Positions 36,753-45,784 of a stretch of 64,000 bases of DNA are shown here, piece after piece. A program made the position numbers and the translations under genes. The notes under the pieces were generated by a model, which had not been told where the DNA came from, did not search any database, and saw nothing but the letters and a program-made list of their open reading frames with translations. This DNA is from Curtobacterium poinsettiae (GTDB lineage Bacteria > Actinomycetota > Actinomycetes > Actinomycetales > Microbacteriaceae). Numbering within the stretch: position 1 is the stretch's first letter; each line of letters opens with the position of its first letter. Location: assembly GCF_025677645.1 (NCBI RefSeq), contig NZ_CP106879.1:1302001-1366000 (forward strand). The letters are read 5' to 3'.

Positions 36753-37730
36753 TTGTCCGGAATCAAGACAACCGGCCAGAAACGACTCGTCCTCGTCTCG
36801 GGGCGAGCACACCCGGCGCTCTCTGCCGAGATCGCGGAGGAGCTCGGGGTCGACCTCGTGCCGACCGATGCCCGGACCTTCGCGAACGGTGAGCTCTACG
36901 CCCGCTTCGACGAGTCGGTCCGTGGCTGCGACGCCTTCGTCATCCAGTCGCACACCGCGCCGATCAACGAGTGGCTCATGGAGCAGCTCATCATGGTCGA
37001 CGCGCTGAAGCGTGCCTCGGCGAAGCGCATCACGGTCGTCGCGCCGTTCTACCCCTACGCCCGCCAGGACAAGAAGGGCCGCGGCCGCGAGCCGATCTCG
37101 GCCCGCCTCGTCGCCGACCTGTTCAAGGCCGCCGGCGCGCACCGCATCATGAGCGTCGACCTGCACGCCGCGCAGATCCAGGGCTTCTTCGACGGCCCCG
37201 TCGACCACCTGTTCGCCATGCCGGTGCTGCTCGAGCGCTTCCGCCAGATCCTCGACCCGGAGACGCTCACCGTCGTGTCGCCCGACATGGGCCGCGTCCG
37301 TGTCGCCGACATCTGGTCCGAGAAGCTCGGCGCCCCGCTCGCCATCATCCACAAGCGCCGCGACCCGCTCGTGCCGAACCAGGTCTCGGTGCACGAGATC
37401 GTCGGTGACGTCAGCGGCCGCGTGTGCCTGCTCGTCGACGACCTCATCGACACCGGCCGCACGATCGCCAAGGCTGCCGAGGCGCTCAAGAACGCCGGCG
37501 CCACGGGTGTCGTCGTCGCCGCGACCCACGCCGTCTTCTCCGACCCCGCCACCGAGCTGCTGCAGAGCGAGTTCATCGACCGCGTGGTCGTGACGGACAC
37601 CCTGCCCCTGCCGATGGAGAAGCGCTGGGACCGCCTCGAGGTCCTGCCCATCGCCCCGCTCATCGCCCGTGCCATCCACGAGGTCTTCGACGACGGCTCC
37701 GTGACGTCGATGTTCGACGGCGCAGCGTAG
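36753..37730 (+). CDS. prs: Ribose-phosphate pyrophosphokinase
   Basis: Makes PRPP from ribose 5-phosphate and ATP for nucleotide, His and Trp synthesis. The 325 residues show the N-terminal FANGEL, the flexible loop YARQDKKGRGREPIS, and the PRPP-binding signature CLLVDDLIDTGRTI. Start choice: TTG at 36753, giving MSGIKTTGQKRLVLVSGRAHP; no ATG or GTG is available in frame before the conserved region, and the ribosome site (GGGAG near 36735) is distant. It probably shares a transcript with glmU (61-base gap). Confidence 0.96.
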   Translation: MSGIKTTGQKRLVLVSGRAHPALSAEIAEELGVDLVPTDARTFANGELYARFDESVRGCDAFVIQSHTAPINEWLMEQLIMVDALKRASAKRITVVAPFYPYARQDKKGRGREPISARLVADLFKAAGAHRIMSVDLHAAQIQGFFDGPVDHLFAMPVLLERFRQILDPETLTVVSPDMGRVRVADIWSEKLGAPLAIIHKRRDPLVPNQVSVHEIVGDVSGRVCLLVDDLIDTGRTIAKAAEALKNAGATGVVVAATHAVFSDPATELLQSEFIDRVVVTDTLPLPMEKRWDRLEVLPIAPLIARAIHEVFDDGSVTSMFDGAA

Positions 37731-37801
37731 CGGAGCCGGCGAACCATGGGCACAGCCGACGGCGCAGGACGACCTCCGCGGCGTGACGCGTCCCGTCGCC
37801 C

Positions 37802-38581
37802 GTGGTGACCCACCCCGCGCGTGACGCCCTCGCGGCCCGGCTCCGGGCCGCGGGGAGCGTCTTCGCCGAGGACGAAGCCGACCTGCTGCTCGAGGCCGGT
37901 GACGGCGAGCCGGTGCGACTCCGCACCCTCGTGCAGCGTCGGCTGGCCGGAGATCCGCTCGAGTACGTACTCGGCTGGGCTGCCTTCGACGGGCACCGCA
38001 TCCGGGTGACCCCCGGGGTCTTCGTGCCGCGAGCCCGCACCACGGTCGTCGTCGAGCAAGCTGCGCGTCGGCTGCAGCGCTACGACCGCGTGGTCGACCT
38101 GTGCTGCGGCGCCGGTGCGATCTCGGTGGCCCTGTTCGGTCGGGTCGGCGCGCTCGACCTCGTCGCCACGGACATCGACCCGGACGCCGTCGACGCCGCG
38201 GCCGAGAACATCGGCGACCGCGGCATCGTCGTCGCGGGTGACCTGTTCGCGCCGTTGCCCGATCGGTTCCGCGGGGCCGTGGCGGTCATCGCGGTGAACG
38301 CCCCGTACGTGCCGACGGCCTCGATCGAGCTCATGCCGGCAGAGGCCCGCGAGCACGAACACCGCGTCGCCCTCGACGGTGGTGCGGACGGCCTCGACCT
38401 GCACCGGCGGATCGCCGCGGGTGCGGGGGAGTGGCTCCGCCCCGGTGGTGCCGTCGTCATCGAGGTGTCCGAGGCCCAGGCCGAGACGTCCGCCGCTGCC
38501 TTCACGGCCGCGGGCTTCTCCACCGTGGTCGAACGGGACGCCGAGGTCGACGGCACCTGCGTCGTCGCGACCTTTCCCTGA
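37802..38581 (+). CDS. PrmC/HemK-like protein-glutamine N5-methyltransferase paralogue
   Basis: A 259-residue SAM-dependent methyltransferase: VVDLCCGAGAISVAL (97-111) binds SAM and NAPYVP (166-171) stands where PrmC has NPPY. This matches an actinobacterial PrmC-related group of unknown substrate rather than PrmC itself, which would be expected near prfA. Two GTG codons begin the frame (37802 and 37805). No ribosome site is obvious. Confidence 0.85.
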   Translation: MVTHPARDALAARLRAAGSVFAEDEADLLLEAGDGEPVRLRTLVQRRLAGDPLEYVLGWAAFDGHRIRVTPGVFVPRARTTVVVEQAARRLQRYDRVVDLCCGAGAISVALFGRVGALDLVATDIDPDAVDAAAENIGDRGIVVAGDLFAPLPDRFRGAVAVIAVNAPYVPTASIELMPAEAREHEHRVALDGGADGLDLHRRIAAGAGEWLRPGGAVVIEVSEAQAETSAAAFTAAGFSTVVERDAEVDGTCVVATFP

Positions 38582-38607
38582 CCCCGCTCTGCCCGCCTGG
38601 TCCGGTG

Positions 38608-38633
38608 CTGAGCGGTCACGACATGCCGCTCAG
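38608..38633. terminator. Hairpin between convergent genes
   Basis: CTGAGCGG (38608-38615) and CCGCTCAG (38626-38633) form an 8-bp stem with a ten-base loop. A second, bulged stem (GTGTCG-CTCGC with its complement) follows at about 38655-38686. Both lie between the methyltransferase (plus) and the molybdopterin enzyme (minus), as expected for back-to-back terminators. Confidence 0.55.
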
Positions 38634-38737
38634 GTTCGCCGAGGCGGCACGAGGTGTCGCTCGCGCGTCTGCGAGCCGACACGTTCTGCGACCTCGACGG
38701 CAGTCAGCGGGCGTGTCGCCGACCCGCTCCCGGACGG

Positions 38738-40372
38738 TCAGCGCGCGTCGACCGTCACCGTGTGCCAGCCCGTCGCACCGTTCGGCGCCGGCGGCCGGTC
38801 CACGCTCGTCTGCACCTCGCCGTCCGCACTGGTCGCACGCACCTCGATGCGGTGCGAGCCGGCGGTCGGCGTCCACCGCACCACCCACTGCCGCCAGGTG
38901 TCCGCGGAGACCGAGTCGGCGAGTTCGGCGCGCTGCCAGTCGCCGCCTCCGACGCGGACCTCGACGGCCTTCACACCCTTGTGCGGCTGCCACGCGACCC
39001 CCGCGATCGCAACCGGCTTGCCCGCGGTCACGGTCGAACCGTTCCGGGGTGTGTCGATGCGGGACTCGAGCTTGACCGGGCCACGTTCCGACCAGCCGCG
39101 CGGTGTCCAGTAGCCCTGCGCGTCGGCGGACCGGGTGACCTCGAGCTCGGTGACCCACTTCGTGGCTGAGACGTACCCGAACAGGCCCGGCACGACCATG
39201 CGTACCGGGAACCCGTGCTCGGTCGGCAGGGGCTCGCCGTTCATCCCGACCGCGAGCAGCGCCGCGGTGCCGTCGTCCTGCAGCACGTCGAGCGGGGTGC
39301 CGGCGGAGAACCCGTCGATGCTCCGTGAGAGCACCATGTCGGCGTCGGCCGTCGGACGTGCCCGGGCGAGGAGCTCCCGGATCGGGTAGCCCAGCCAGCG
39401 GGCCGTGCCGATGAGGTCACCACCCACCTCGTTCGACACGCAGCTCAGGGTCGCCACGTGCTCCTCGAGGGGCAGCGCGAGCAGCTCGTCCCACGTCAGC
39501 GTGATCTCGTTCTCGACCGCGCCGTGGATGCGGAGCGACCAGTCGGCCGGATCGACCTGCGGGACGCGCAGGGCCGTGTCGATCCGGTAGAAGTCGGCGT
39601 TCGGTGTGATGTAGGGGGTGATGCCGTCGACGTCGAGCGACGCACCCGAGGGGACCGCCGGTGCAGCGGTCGCCGCGGCTGGCAGCCGGACGGCCCGCCT
39701 GGCAGCAGCGGCCGCCTGCATCGCGGACGACCCCAGCCGGGAGGCGGTGCCCACCACGATCGCGAGGGTCGCCGTCGCGACCCCCCAGACCAGGAACGTG
39801 CGGCGCTCCGCCGAGGCGGGTCGCGGTGCCGCCGTCGGCACGGTCGCCGCGGCCTCCCACCGGCGCAGCCGCTGGAGCAGCAGGCGCAGGACGACCACGG
39901 CCGCCGCGATGCCGAGGACCGTCGGGGCGCCGTCGAGCGTCCCGCTGCCCGAGCGGGTGCTGACGGCGAGCAGCGCCAGCACACCCCCGGCGGCGAACAC
40001 GAGGGCGCCGAAGGGTGGCCGCACACGTTCGAGGACCCCGGCACCGGCACTGATCGCGATGACGATCACCGTCATGAGCACGAAGAGGGCGACCTTGTCC
40101 CCGGTGCCGAACACGGCGACCATGAAGTCCTTGGCACCCGGGGGAGCGAGGTCGATGACGGCGGACCCGACGGCGACCAGGGGGCTGCCCGCTCCGCCGA
40201 GCAGCAGCGCCCCGAACTCGGCGACACCGAGGAACGCGGCGACGGCCAGGACGCCGACGATCGCGGCGATCAGCGTCCAGCGTCGGGCCACAGGGCCGTC
40301 GGGCCTGTTCGGGCCGTCCGACGGACCCGCCGTCGATCGACCGATCGGTTCGTCCGTCGTCTCGGTGGTCAC
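38738..40372 (-). CDS. Membrane-anchored molybdopterin oxidoreductase (sulfite-oxidase family)
   Basis: A 544-residue protein. Five hydrophobic segments (about 33-52, 93-110, 121-138, 150-167 and 191-210) are followed by an external molybdopterin domain of the sulfite-oxidase fold with the metal-binding C311 (LSCVSNEVGG) and a C-terminal Ig-like dimerisation domain (VAIAGVAWQPHKGVKAVEVR). The GTG at 40372 is six bases from TACGCT (40384-40379), a leaderless layout. The electron donor may be sulfite or a methionine-sulfoxide-type substrate; the sequence does not decide. Confidence 0.88.
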   Translation of the reverse strand: MTTETTDEPIGRSTAGPSDGPNRPDGPVARRWTLIAAIVGVLAVAAFLGVAEFGALLLGGAGSPLVAVGSAVIDLAPPGAKDFMVAVFGTGDKVALFVLMTVIVIAISAGAGVLERVRPPFGALVFAAGGVLALLAVSTRSGSGTLDGAPTVLGIAAAVVVLRLLLQRLRRWEAAATVPTAAPRPASAERRTFLVWGVATATLAIVVGTASRLGSSAMQAAAAARRAVRLPAAATAAPAVPSGASLDVDGITPYITPNADFYRIDTALRVPQVDPADWSLRIHGAVENEITLTWDELLALPLEEHVATLSCVSNEVGGDLIGTARWLGYPIRELLARARPTADADMVLSRSIDGFSAGTPLDVLQDDGTAALLAVGMNGEPLPTEHGFPVRMVVPGLFGYVSATKWVTELEVTRSADAQGYWTPRGWSERGPVKLESRIDTPRNGSTVTAGKPVAIAGVAWQPHKGVKAVEVRVGGGDWQRAELADSVSADTWRQWVVRWTPTAGSHRIEVRATSADGEVQTSVDRPPAPNGATGWHTVTVDAR

Positions 40373-40481
40373 CGCCCGAGCGTAGGTCGCCCGGCCGCTC
40401 GTGGGCTGTGTGTGCGTGCTTCCCCGCGCGTTCATCGGGATCGGCCAGCAGGTGGCGCGCGGCTCGTGGGAGGATCGGACC

Positions 40482-41219
40482 GTGCTGCAGCGTCCGGATG
40501 GTCTCCCGCGGTCCGGTCGCGCCCGCGGTGCACGGCGGACACCGATGTCTCCGGCGCGTCGACTCGCCACCCTGCGCTGGGTCATCGTCGCCGTCTGGCT
40601 GGCCCTCCTGATCACCCGGATCGTCGTCGTCTCGACGGCGCCGGGTGTCGACCTCTCCTGGTACGGCATCGTCGAGTTCGGCGCGATCGCCCTCGGCGTC
40701 GTGGTCATCGTGGTCGCTGTCGTGCGGACCGCGACGGCACGGCGGCGGCAGGCGGACGAGGCGCTCGCGCTCGCCATCCGGCGGATCGACCCGACGGTGT
40801 GGCTCGTGCCGGCGGCGCCGACACCGGAACTCCGAGGCGTCGTCGACGAAGTCCGTCCGGACACCCACCTCGGTTCGCGCGTGACCTGGGCCTTCGGCGC
40901 CACCGAGGCCTCCCTGTGGGAACTCGACGAACGGCGGGCGACCCGGCTGCTCGTGATCCGATGGAGTCGCGTCGTGCACGTCGGGCTCGAAGACGTGGCG
41001 GACGGCGTCGACGGCTCGGACTGCCCGGGGCGAACTGGCCGTTCCGGTGGTGCTCGCCGCGCGTGCGCGGTGGCGATCCACCACGTGCGGCCGGACGACA
41101 CCCCCGCCGTGGCGACCTTCTTCGTCCGGACCGCCCCTGGTTCGCGTCGGCTGCTCGGGCGCGGGCCGCGGCTGGACCGGCTCGTCGCCGACCTGGCACG
41201 GGAACGCATCGTCGCCTGA
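40482..41219 (+). CDS. Small membrane protein of unknown function
   Basis: Two adjacent hydrophobic segments (VIVAVWLALLITRIVVVS and YGIVEFGAIALGVVVIVVAVV) are followed by about 165 cytoplasmic residues with no domain I recognise. I favour the GTG at 40482 because GAGGAT lies exactly six bases upstream (40470-40475), the leaderless spacing used widely in this window; an ATG at 40545 would begin just before the first membrane segment. It diverges from the molybdopterin enzyme, with 109 bases between. Confidence 0.65.
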   Translation: MLQRPDGLPRSGRARGARRTPMSPARRLATLRWVIVAVWLALLITRIVVVSTAPGVDLSWYGIVEFGAIALGVVVIVVAVVRTATARRRQADEALALAIRRIDPTVWLVPAAPTPELRGVVDEVRPDTHLGSRVTWAFGATEASLWELDERRATRLLVIRWSRVVHVGLEDVADGVDGSDCPGRTGRSGGARRACAVAIHHVRPDDTPAVATFFVRTAPGSRRLLGRGPRLDRLVADLARERIVA

Positions 41220-41225
41220 CGCGAC

Positions 41226-41292
41226 GGAGGGCCCCGCGGTCAGCGAGGCCCTCCTCGAGAGCCCGCACCGACCGCCGTGGTCGGCAGCGGGC
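41226..41292. terminator. Two hairpins between convergent genes
   Basis: GGAGGGCC (41226-41233) pairs with GGCCCTCC (41247-41254). A second structure, GCCCGC...GCGGGC with an inner CGACC/GGTCG stem, spans 41261-41292. They lie between the membrane-protein gene (plus, stop 41219) and gnd (minus, stop 41300). Confidence 0.65.
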
Positions 41293-41299
41293 GCGGCCG

Positions 41300-42756
41300 T
41301 CAGTGCGTGGACGGCTCCTGCTCGACCTCGCGGCGGTCGTCGTCGGACCACAGCGTGTGGAAGGTGCCGTCCTTGTCGATGCGCTGGTAGGTGTGCGCGC
41401 CGAAGAAGTCGCGCTGGCCCTGGATCAGCGACGCGGGCAGACGGTCGGACGCGAGCGAGTCGAAGTACGACAGCGCGGACGAGAAGCCCGGCGCGGGGAC
41501 GCCCGACGCGGCCGCGATGCCGACGATGCGGCGCCAGGCGGCTTCGCCCTCGGCGACCGCGTTCGCGAAGTACGGGTCGACCAGCAGCGACTCGAGCTTC
41601 GGGTTCTCGGCGTACGCGTCGACGATGCGGTTCAGGAACTGGGCGCGGATGATGCAGCCGCCCCGCCAGATCTTCGCGACGTTGCCGAGGTCGATGTCCC
41701 AGCCGTACTCCTTCGCCCCGGCGATGATGAGGTCGAACCCCTGCGCGTAGGCGACGACCTTCGAGGCGTACAGCGCCGCACGGACGTCGTCGGCGAAGGT
41801 GTCCGGCACCTCCGCGATCTGTGGACGGTTCTTGATCGACTGCTGCACGGCGGCACGCTGCGTCGGCTTCGACGAGACGGCGCGGGCGAAAACGGCTTCG
41901 CCGATGCCCGAGACGGGGATGCCGAGGCCCACGGCGTTCTGCACGGTCCAGACGCCGGTGCCCTTCGAGCCGGCCGCGTCACGGATGACGTCGACGAGCG
42001 GCTTGCCGGTGTCTGCGTCGCGCTGCTTGAGGACCTCCCCGGTGATCTCGATCAGGTAGGACTCGAGGTCGCCTTGTTCCACTCGTCGAAGACCTGCACC
42101 AGGTCCTCCACCGAGAGCCCGCCGACGCGACGGAGCAGGTCGTACGACTCGGCGATGAGCTGCATGTCGGCGTACTCGATGCCGTTGTGCACCATCTTGA
42201 CGAAGTGCCCGGCGCCGTCGGTGCCGATGTGGGTCACGCACGGTTCGCCTTCGGCCACCGCGGCGATCGACTTGAGGATCGGCCCGAGCGTCTCCCAGGC
42301 CTCCTTCGAGCCACCGGGCATGATCGACGGGCCCTTGAGCGCGCCCTCTTCACCACCGGAGATGCCGGTGCCGACGAAGTTCAGCCCCTGCTCGCGCAGG
42401 TCGTGCTCACGTCGGATGGTGTCGTGGAAGTTCGCGTTGCCGCCGTCGACGATGATGTCGCCCGGTTCGAACCGTTCGGCGAGCTGGCCGATCACGGCGT
42501 CGGTGCCCTTGCCGGCCTGCACCATGATGATGGCGGTCCGGGGCTTCGACAGCGAGGCGACGAACCCGTCGATGTCCTCGGACGCGATGAACCCGGCGTC
42601 GCCGTGCTCCTGGAGCAGCTCCTCGGTGCGGGCGTACGTGCGGTTGTAGACCGCCACCGTGTTGCCTTCGCGCGATGCGAGGTTGCGGGCGAGGTTCGAG
42701 CCCATCACCGCGAGTCCGACGACTCCGATGTTCGCCTGACCGTTGTTGTCTGCCAC
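41300..42756 (-). pseudogene. gnd: 6-phosphogluconate dehydrogenase, broken by a single-base deletion
   Basis: Decarboxylating 6-phosphogluconate dehydrogenase of the pentose phosphate pathway. The first 228 codons from the GTG at 42756 read [29 protein letters not shown] and [13 protein letters not shown], ending at VFDEWNK. The remaining codons, in the next frame, read [16 protein letters not shown] through GAHTYQRID to 41300. At 42072-42073 the top strand has CC where the continuous gene needs CCC. With one base restored the product would be 485 residues, the normal length. Everything else is intact, so this is a very recent mutation or a sequencing error. Confidence 0.9.
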
Positions 42757-42868
42757 GAGGGTCTCCTTTGTCCTGACGTTGGCGCCCAACCTACGACCGG
42801 TGGTCTGGGACCGCACAGGTGTTCCGGGAACTGGGGACCAGAGTTCACCGGATCAATACTGTGGAGGG

Positions 42869-43408
42869 ATGAGCGAGCTCGCTGTCCACCCGCCCGTCCT
42901 CGTGATGGGCGTCTCCGGCTCCGGCAAGTCCACCATCGGCCAGGCGTTCACCGACGCCCTGGTCGCGCAGGGCGAACCGTGCGTCTTCGTCGACGCCGAC
43001 GACCTGCACCCGGTCGCCAACAAGGAGAAGATGCGGCAGGGCATCCCGCTCACCGACGATGACCGCTGGCCGTGGCTCGACGCCTGCGCCCAGCGGATCG
43101 CGGCGGTCGAATCGGACGGCTCCCGGTGCGTGATGGCGAACTCGGCGCTCAAGCGCGCCTACCGGGACCGTCTGCGCGAGTCCGCGCCGGGTCTCGTCAT
43201 CGCCTTCCTCGACGGGTCGCGCGACCTGATCGCCGAACGGCAGTCCCACCGCCAGCACGAGTACATGCCGACGACGCTGCTCGACTCGCAGTTCGCGACC
43301 CTCGAGCGGCCGCAGCCCGACGAAGCCGCCGTCGCGGTGCCGATCGACGGATCGGTCGACGACACGGTGCGGGAGATCCTCGCCGCGCTCGCGGTCACCA
43401 CCGGCTGA
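42869..43408 (+). CDS. gntK: Gluconokinase
   Basis: Phosphorylates gluconate to 6-phosphogluconate, the substrate of the divergent gnd gene. The 179-residue protein has the Walker A loop MGVSGSGKSTIG (about 13-24), DADDLHP and the GntK-type lid ESAPGLVIAFLDGSRD, RQSHRQHEYMP. The ATG at 42869 has TACTGT six bases upstream (42857-42862); the spacer GGAGGG could also serve as a ribosome site. Gene order gnd/gntK is common in Microbacteriaceae. Confidence 0.95.
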   Translation: MSELAVHPPVLVMGVSGSGKSTIGQAFTDALVAQGEPCVFVDADDLHPVANKEKMRQGIPLTDDDRWPWLDACAQRIAAVESDGSRCVMANSALKRAYRDRLRESAPGLVIAFLDGSRDLIAERQSHRQHEYMPTTLLDSQFATLERPQPDEAAVAVPIDGSVDDTVREILAALAVTTG

Positions 43409-43528
43409 CGAACACCGACGACCTGCAAGGACACCGCGTCGTGAGCGCCTCGATGCCGTGCCGGAGATCGCTGCGGCTCTGAGCTCGATGGTCGCGGACG
43501 TCCGACCGGTCGCTTGAACGGACAGCGA

Positions 43529-44128
43529 TCAGCGGCGCACCGCACTGATCGCCCCGTGCGGCCGGTGCCCCGGGTCCGTGCGGGTGTGGACGTCCACGAC
43601 GTCGAAGCCCGCTTCGTCCAGCACCGTCACCAGGGACGCGACCGGCCAGCGGTACGCGCTGACGACCGCGTGGTCGAAGACTTCGACCGCGTCGCCCTCG
43701 AAGAACCCGAGCAGCAGCCCACCGACGGGGGTGAGCACCCGGCGGAACTCGGCGAGCGGCTCACCGATCCGCGACGGTTCGTGGTGGATCACCGAGTACC
43801 AGGCCAGGACCCCGTCGACGCTGCCGTCCGCGAGCGGGAGCGCGTCGAGCGACCCGACCCGGAACTCGACCGAGGGGCGGTGCGTCCGACGTGCGTGCTC
43901 GACGAACTCCGGCACCGCGTCGATACCGCTGACACGGTGCCCCTGCCGTGCGAGGTGCGCCGTCCAGTGACCGGGGCCGCACCCGGCGTCGACCAGGGGA
44001 CCGCTGCGACCGGCTGCCCAGTCGTCGACGAGGGATCGGTCGTCGGGGTGGACGGCGTCCATCGACCCGAGCAGTGCCGCGTACTCGTCGGCTCGAGCGC
44101 TGTACGCCGCCGTCACCCGCTCCGTCAT
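43529..44128 (-). CDS. Class I SAM-dependent methyltransferase
   Basis: A 199-residue methyltransferase of the type-11 group. SAM is bound by VDAGCGPGHWTAHLA (about 44-58); GSLDALPLADGSVDGVLAWYS is the acidic and post-motif region. The ATG at 44128 is seven bases from TACGGT (44141-44136), a leaderless layout; the frame runs further upstream but with an Arg/Ala-rich translation unlike a real N-terminus. The substrate is unknown. The 120 bases between it and gntK hold no complete gene. Confidence 0.85.
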   Translation of the reverse strand: MTERVTAAYSARADEYAALLGSMDAVHPDDRSLVDDWAAGRSGPLVDAGCGPGHWTAHLARQGHRVSGIDAVPEFVEHARRTHRPSVEFRVGSLDALPLADGSVDGVLAWYSVIHHEPSRIGEPLAEFRRVLTPVGGLLLGFFEGDAVEVFDHAVVSAYRWPVASLVTVLDEAGFDVVDVHTRTDPGHRPHGAISAVRR

Positions 44129-44159
44129 GCGCCCGACCGTACCGCCGCAGCGCCGGACC

Positions 44160-44220
44160 GTGCGAGGTTCCGTGTTCCGTGCGACCCGGCAACCCTCGCA
44201 CCAGGCACGGAACCTCGCAC
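44160..44220 (-). terminator. 15-bp inverted repeat after uxaC
   Basis: GTGCGAGGTTCCGTG (44160-44174) and its exact complement (44206-44220) flank a 31-base loop. Short direct repeats of CCTCGCACCA follow to about 44245. It lies just past the uxaC stop (44285, minus strand) and upstream of the methyltransferase promoter, so it could be the uxaC terminator. Confidence 0.6.
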
Positions 44221-44284
44221 CACGCGGCAGCGCCTCGCACCACGGCAGCCACGCGGCAGCGCCGCGCGCCGCGGCATCCAAGCG

Positions 44285-45727
44285 TCAGAGCTTGAACGTC
44301 GCCTTCGGGATGTCGGACACGATGCGCCGGGCGGTGCGGACGGCGTCCTCCTCGGAGACCTGGTGCGTGACCACGAGCGACGCCAGGTACGCCGCGTCCG
44401 CCCGCCGCGCCATGTCGTGCCGCGCGGGGATGGAGCAGTACGCGCGGGTGTCGTCGATGAACCCGGAGGTCTTGGTGAACGACGCCGAGTCGGTGACGGC
44501 CGCCCGGTAGCGCTCGATGGCCGCCGGGGTGTCGATGAACCACCACGGCGCGCCCGCGTACACGGCGGGGTAGAAGCCCGCGAGCGGCCCGATCTCGCGC
44601 GAGAAGACGGTCTCGTCGACGGTGAACAGCACGAGGTGGAAGCCCGGAGCGGTGCCGAAGGACTCGAGCAGCGGCCGGAGCGGCTCGGTGAAGGACCCGA
44701 CGGCCGGCAGGTCGTGCCCGGTGTCCGGCCCGAAGCGCTCGAGCGTCGGGGTGTGGTGGTTCCGGATCACCCCGGGGTGCAGCTGCATGACGAGGCCGTC
44801 CTCGACACTCATCTCCGCCCAGCGGTAGAGCATGTCGTGCCGGTACGCCGCGGCCTCGGCCTCGGTGACCGACGACGCATCGCGCAGTGCCGCCGCGTGG
44901 ATGCGTTCCCGCTCGCTCGGCGGCAGGGGAGCGGAGCCCGCGTCGAGCACCCCGGTGTCCGTGGCGGTCGCGCCGTGCTCGATGAAGTGGTGGCGACGTG
45001 CGCGGAGCGCCGCCAGCAGCCCTGCGTGGGTGCCCGTGTCGATGCCGGCGGCTTCGCCGATCGACGCGACCACGGGCCTCCAGTCCGACCGCGTCGGGTC
45101 GAACACGGCGTCCGCGCGGAAGGTGGGGAGCACGCGGCCGGTGAAGCCGGGGTCCGCCGCGAGCTGCGCGTGCGCAGCGAGGTCGTCCGCCGGGCCGTCC
45201 GTGGTGGCGAGGACCTCGATGCCGAAGGCGTCGAAGAGCGCGCGTGGCCGGAACGCGGGGGAGGCCAGCAGGCCGGCGATGTGGTCGTACTGGTCGTCCG
45301 CGTTCGCGGCGGACGGCGCCTGATCGAGCCCGAACACGTCGTGCAGCTCCGTCTCGAACCAGTAGCGCACGGGGGTTCCGAGGAAGTCGTCCCAGTGCTC
45401 CGCCAGCTGCCGCCAGACGGCGCGGCCTGGAGGAACGGGGGTGGTTCCCGACACGTCGGCGCGTCCCAGGGCGGCCAGGTCCACCCCGTTCGCGTGCAGC
45501 AGGCGGAGCACGTAGTGGTCGGGGGTGATGAGCAGCGACGCGGGGTCGCTGAACGGCTGGTCCGAGGCGATCAGCGCCGCGTCGACGTGCCCGTGCGGCG
45601 AGATGATCGGGGCGTCCTTGACCGCCTCGTACACGGTGCGTGCCACGGCTCGCGCTCCGGGGTCGGCGGGGAACAGCCGGTCGGGGTGCGGTGCGAGCCG
45701 GGTGGGGGTGCTGGTGCGGGTCATCAT
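44285..45727 (-). CDS. uxaC: Glucuronate isomerase
   Basis: Isomerises D-glucuronate to D-fructuronate (and galacturonate to tagaturonate), the first step of hexuronate breakdown. The 480-residue amidohydrolase-fold protein shows SPHGHVDAALIA near residue 43 with the metal HxH, FETELHDVFGL, and the conserved MQLHPGVIRNHHTPTLERFGPDTG. Tandem ATGs start it after a GGAG site (45727 or 45724). It lies 57 bases downstream of the lacI gene, in the same direction, and faces the rest of the uronate operon at 46979. Confidence 0.94.
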   Translation of the reverse strand: MMTRTSTPTRLAPHPDRLFPADPGARAVARTVYEAVKDAPIISPHGHVDAALIASDQPFSDPASLLITPDHYVLRLLHANGVDLAALGRADVSGTTPVPPGRAVWRQLAEHWDDFLGTPVRYWFETELHDVFGLDQAPSAANADDQYDHIAGLLASPAFRPRALFDAFGIEVLATTDGPADDLAAHAQLAADPGFTGRVLPTFRADAVFDPTRSDWRPVVASIGEAAGIDTGTHAGLLAALRARRHHFIEHGATATDTGVLDAGSAPLPPSERERIHAAALRDASSVTEAEAAAYRHDMLYRWAEMSVEDGLVMQLHPGVIRNHHTPTLERFGPDTGHDLPAVGSFTEPLRPLLESFGTAPGFHLVLFTVDETVFSREIGPLAGFYPAVYAGAPWWFIDTPAAIERYRAAVTDSASFTKTSGFIDDTRAYCSIPARHDMARRADAAYLASLVVTHQVSEEDAVRTARRIVSDIPKATFKL

Positions 45728-45784
45728 CGACTCCTTCGGGGCGGCGAGTTCGGGTCTGCGAGTGCGGGGGCTGCTCGTGCGGGA

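Noticed and set aside
33758..36766. About 1000-codon minus-strand frame opposite the MFS gene and glmU
   Set aside because: Antisense shadow of two genes with clear homology; no start signals or protein features.
39458..42649. About 1060-codon plus-strand frame opposite the molybdopterin enzyme and gnd
   Set aside because: Crosses several convergent genes and promoters; composition typical of a GC-skew shadow.
41300..42756. Programmed frameshift in gnd
   Set aside because: There is no slippery heptamer or downstream pseudoknot, and 6PGDH is not known to use frameshifting; a deletion or sequencing error explains it better.
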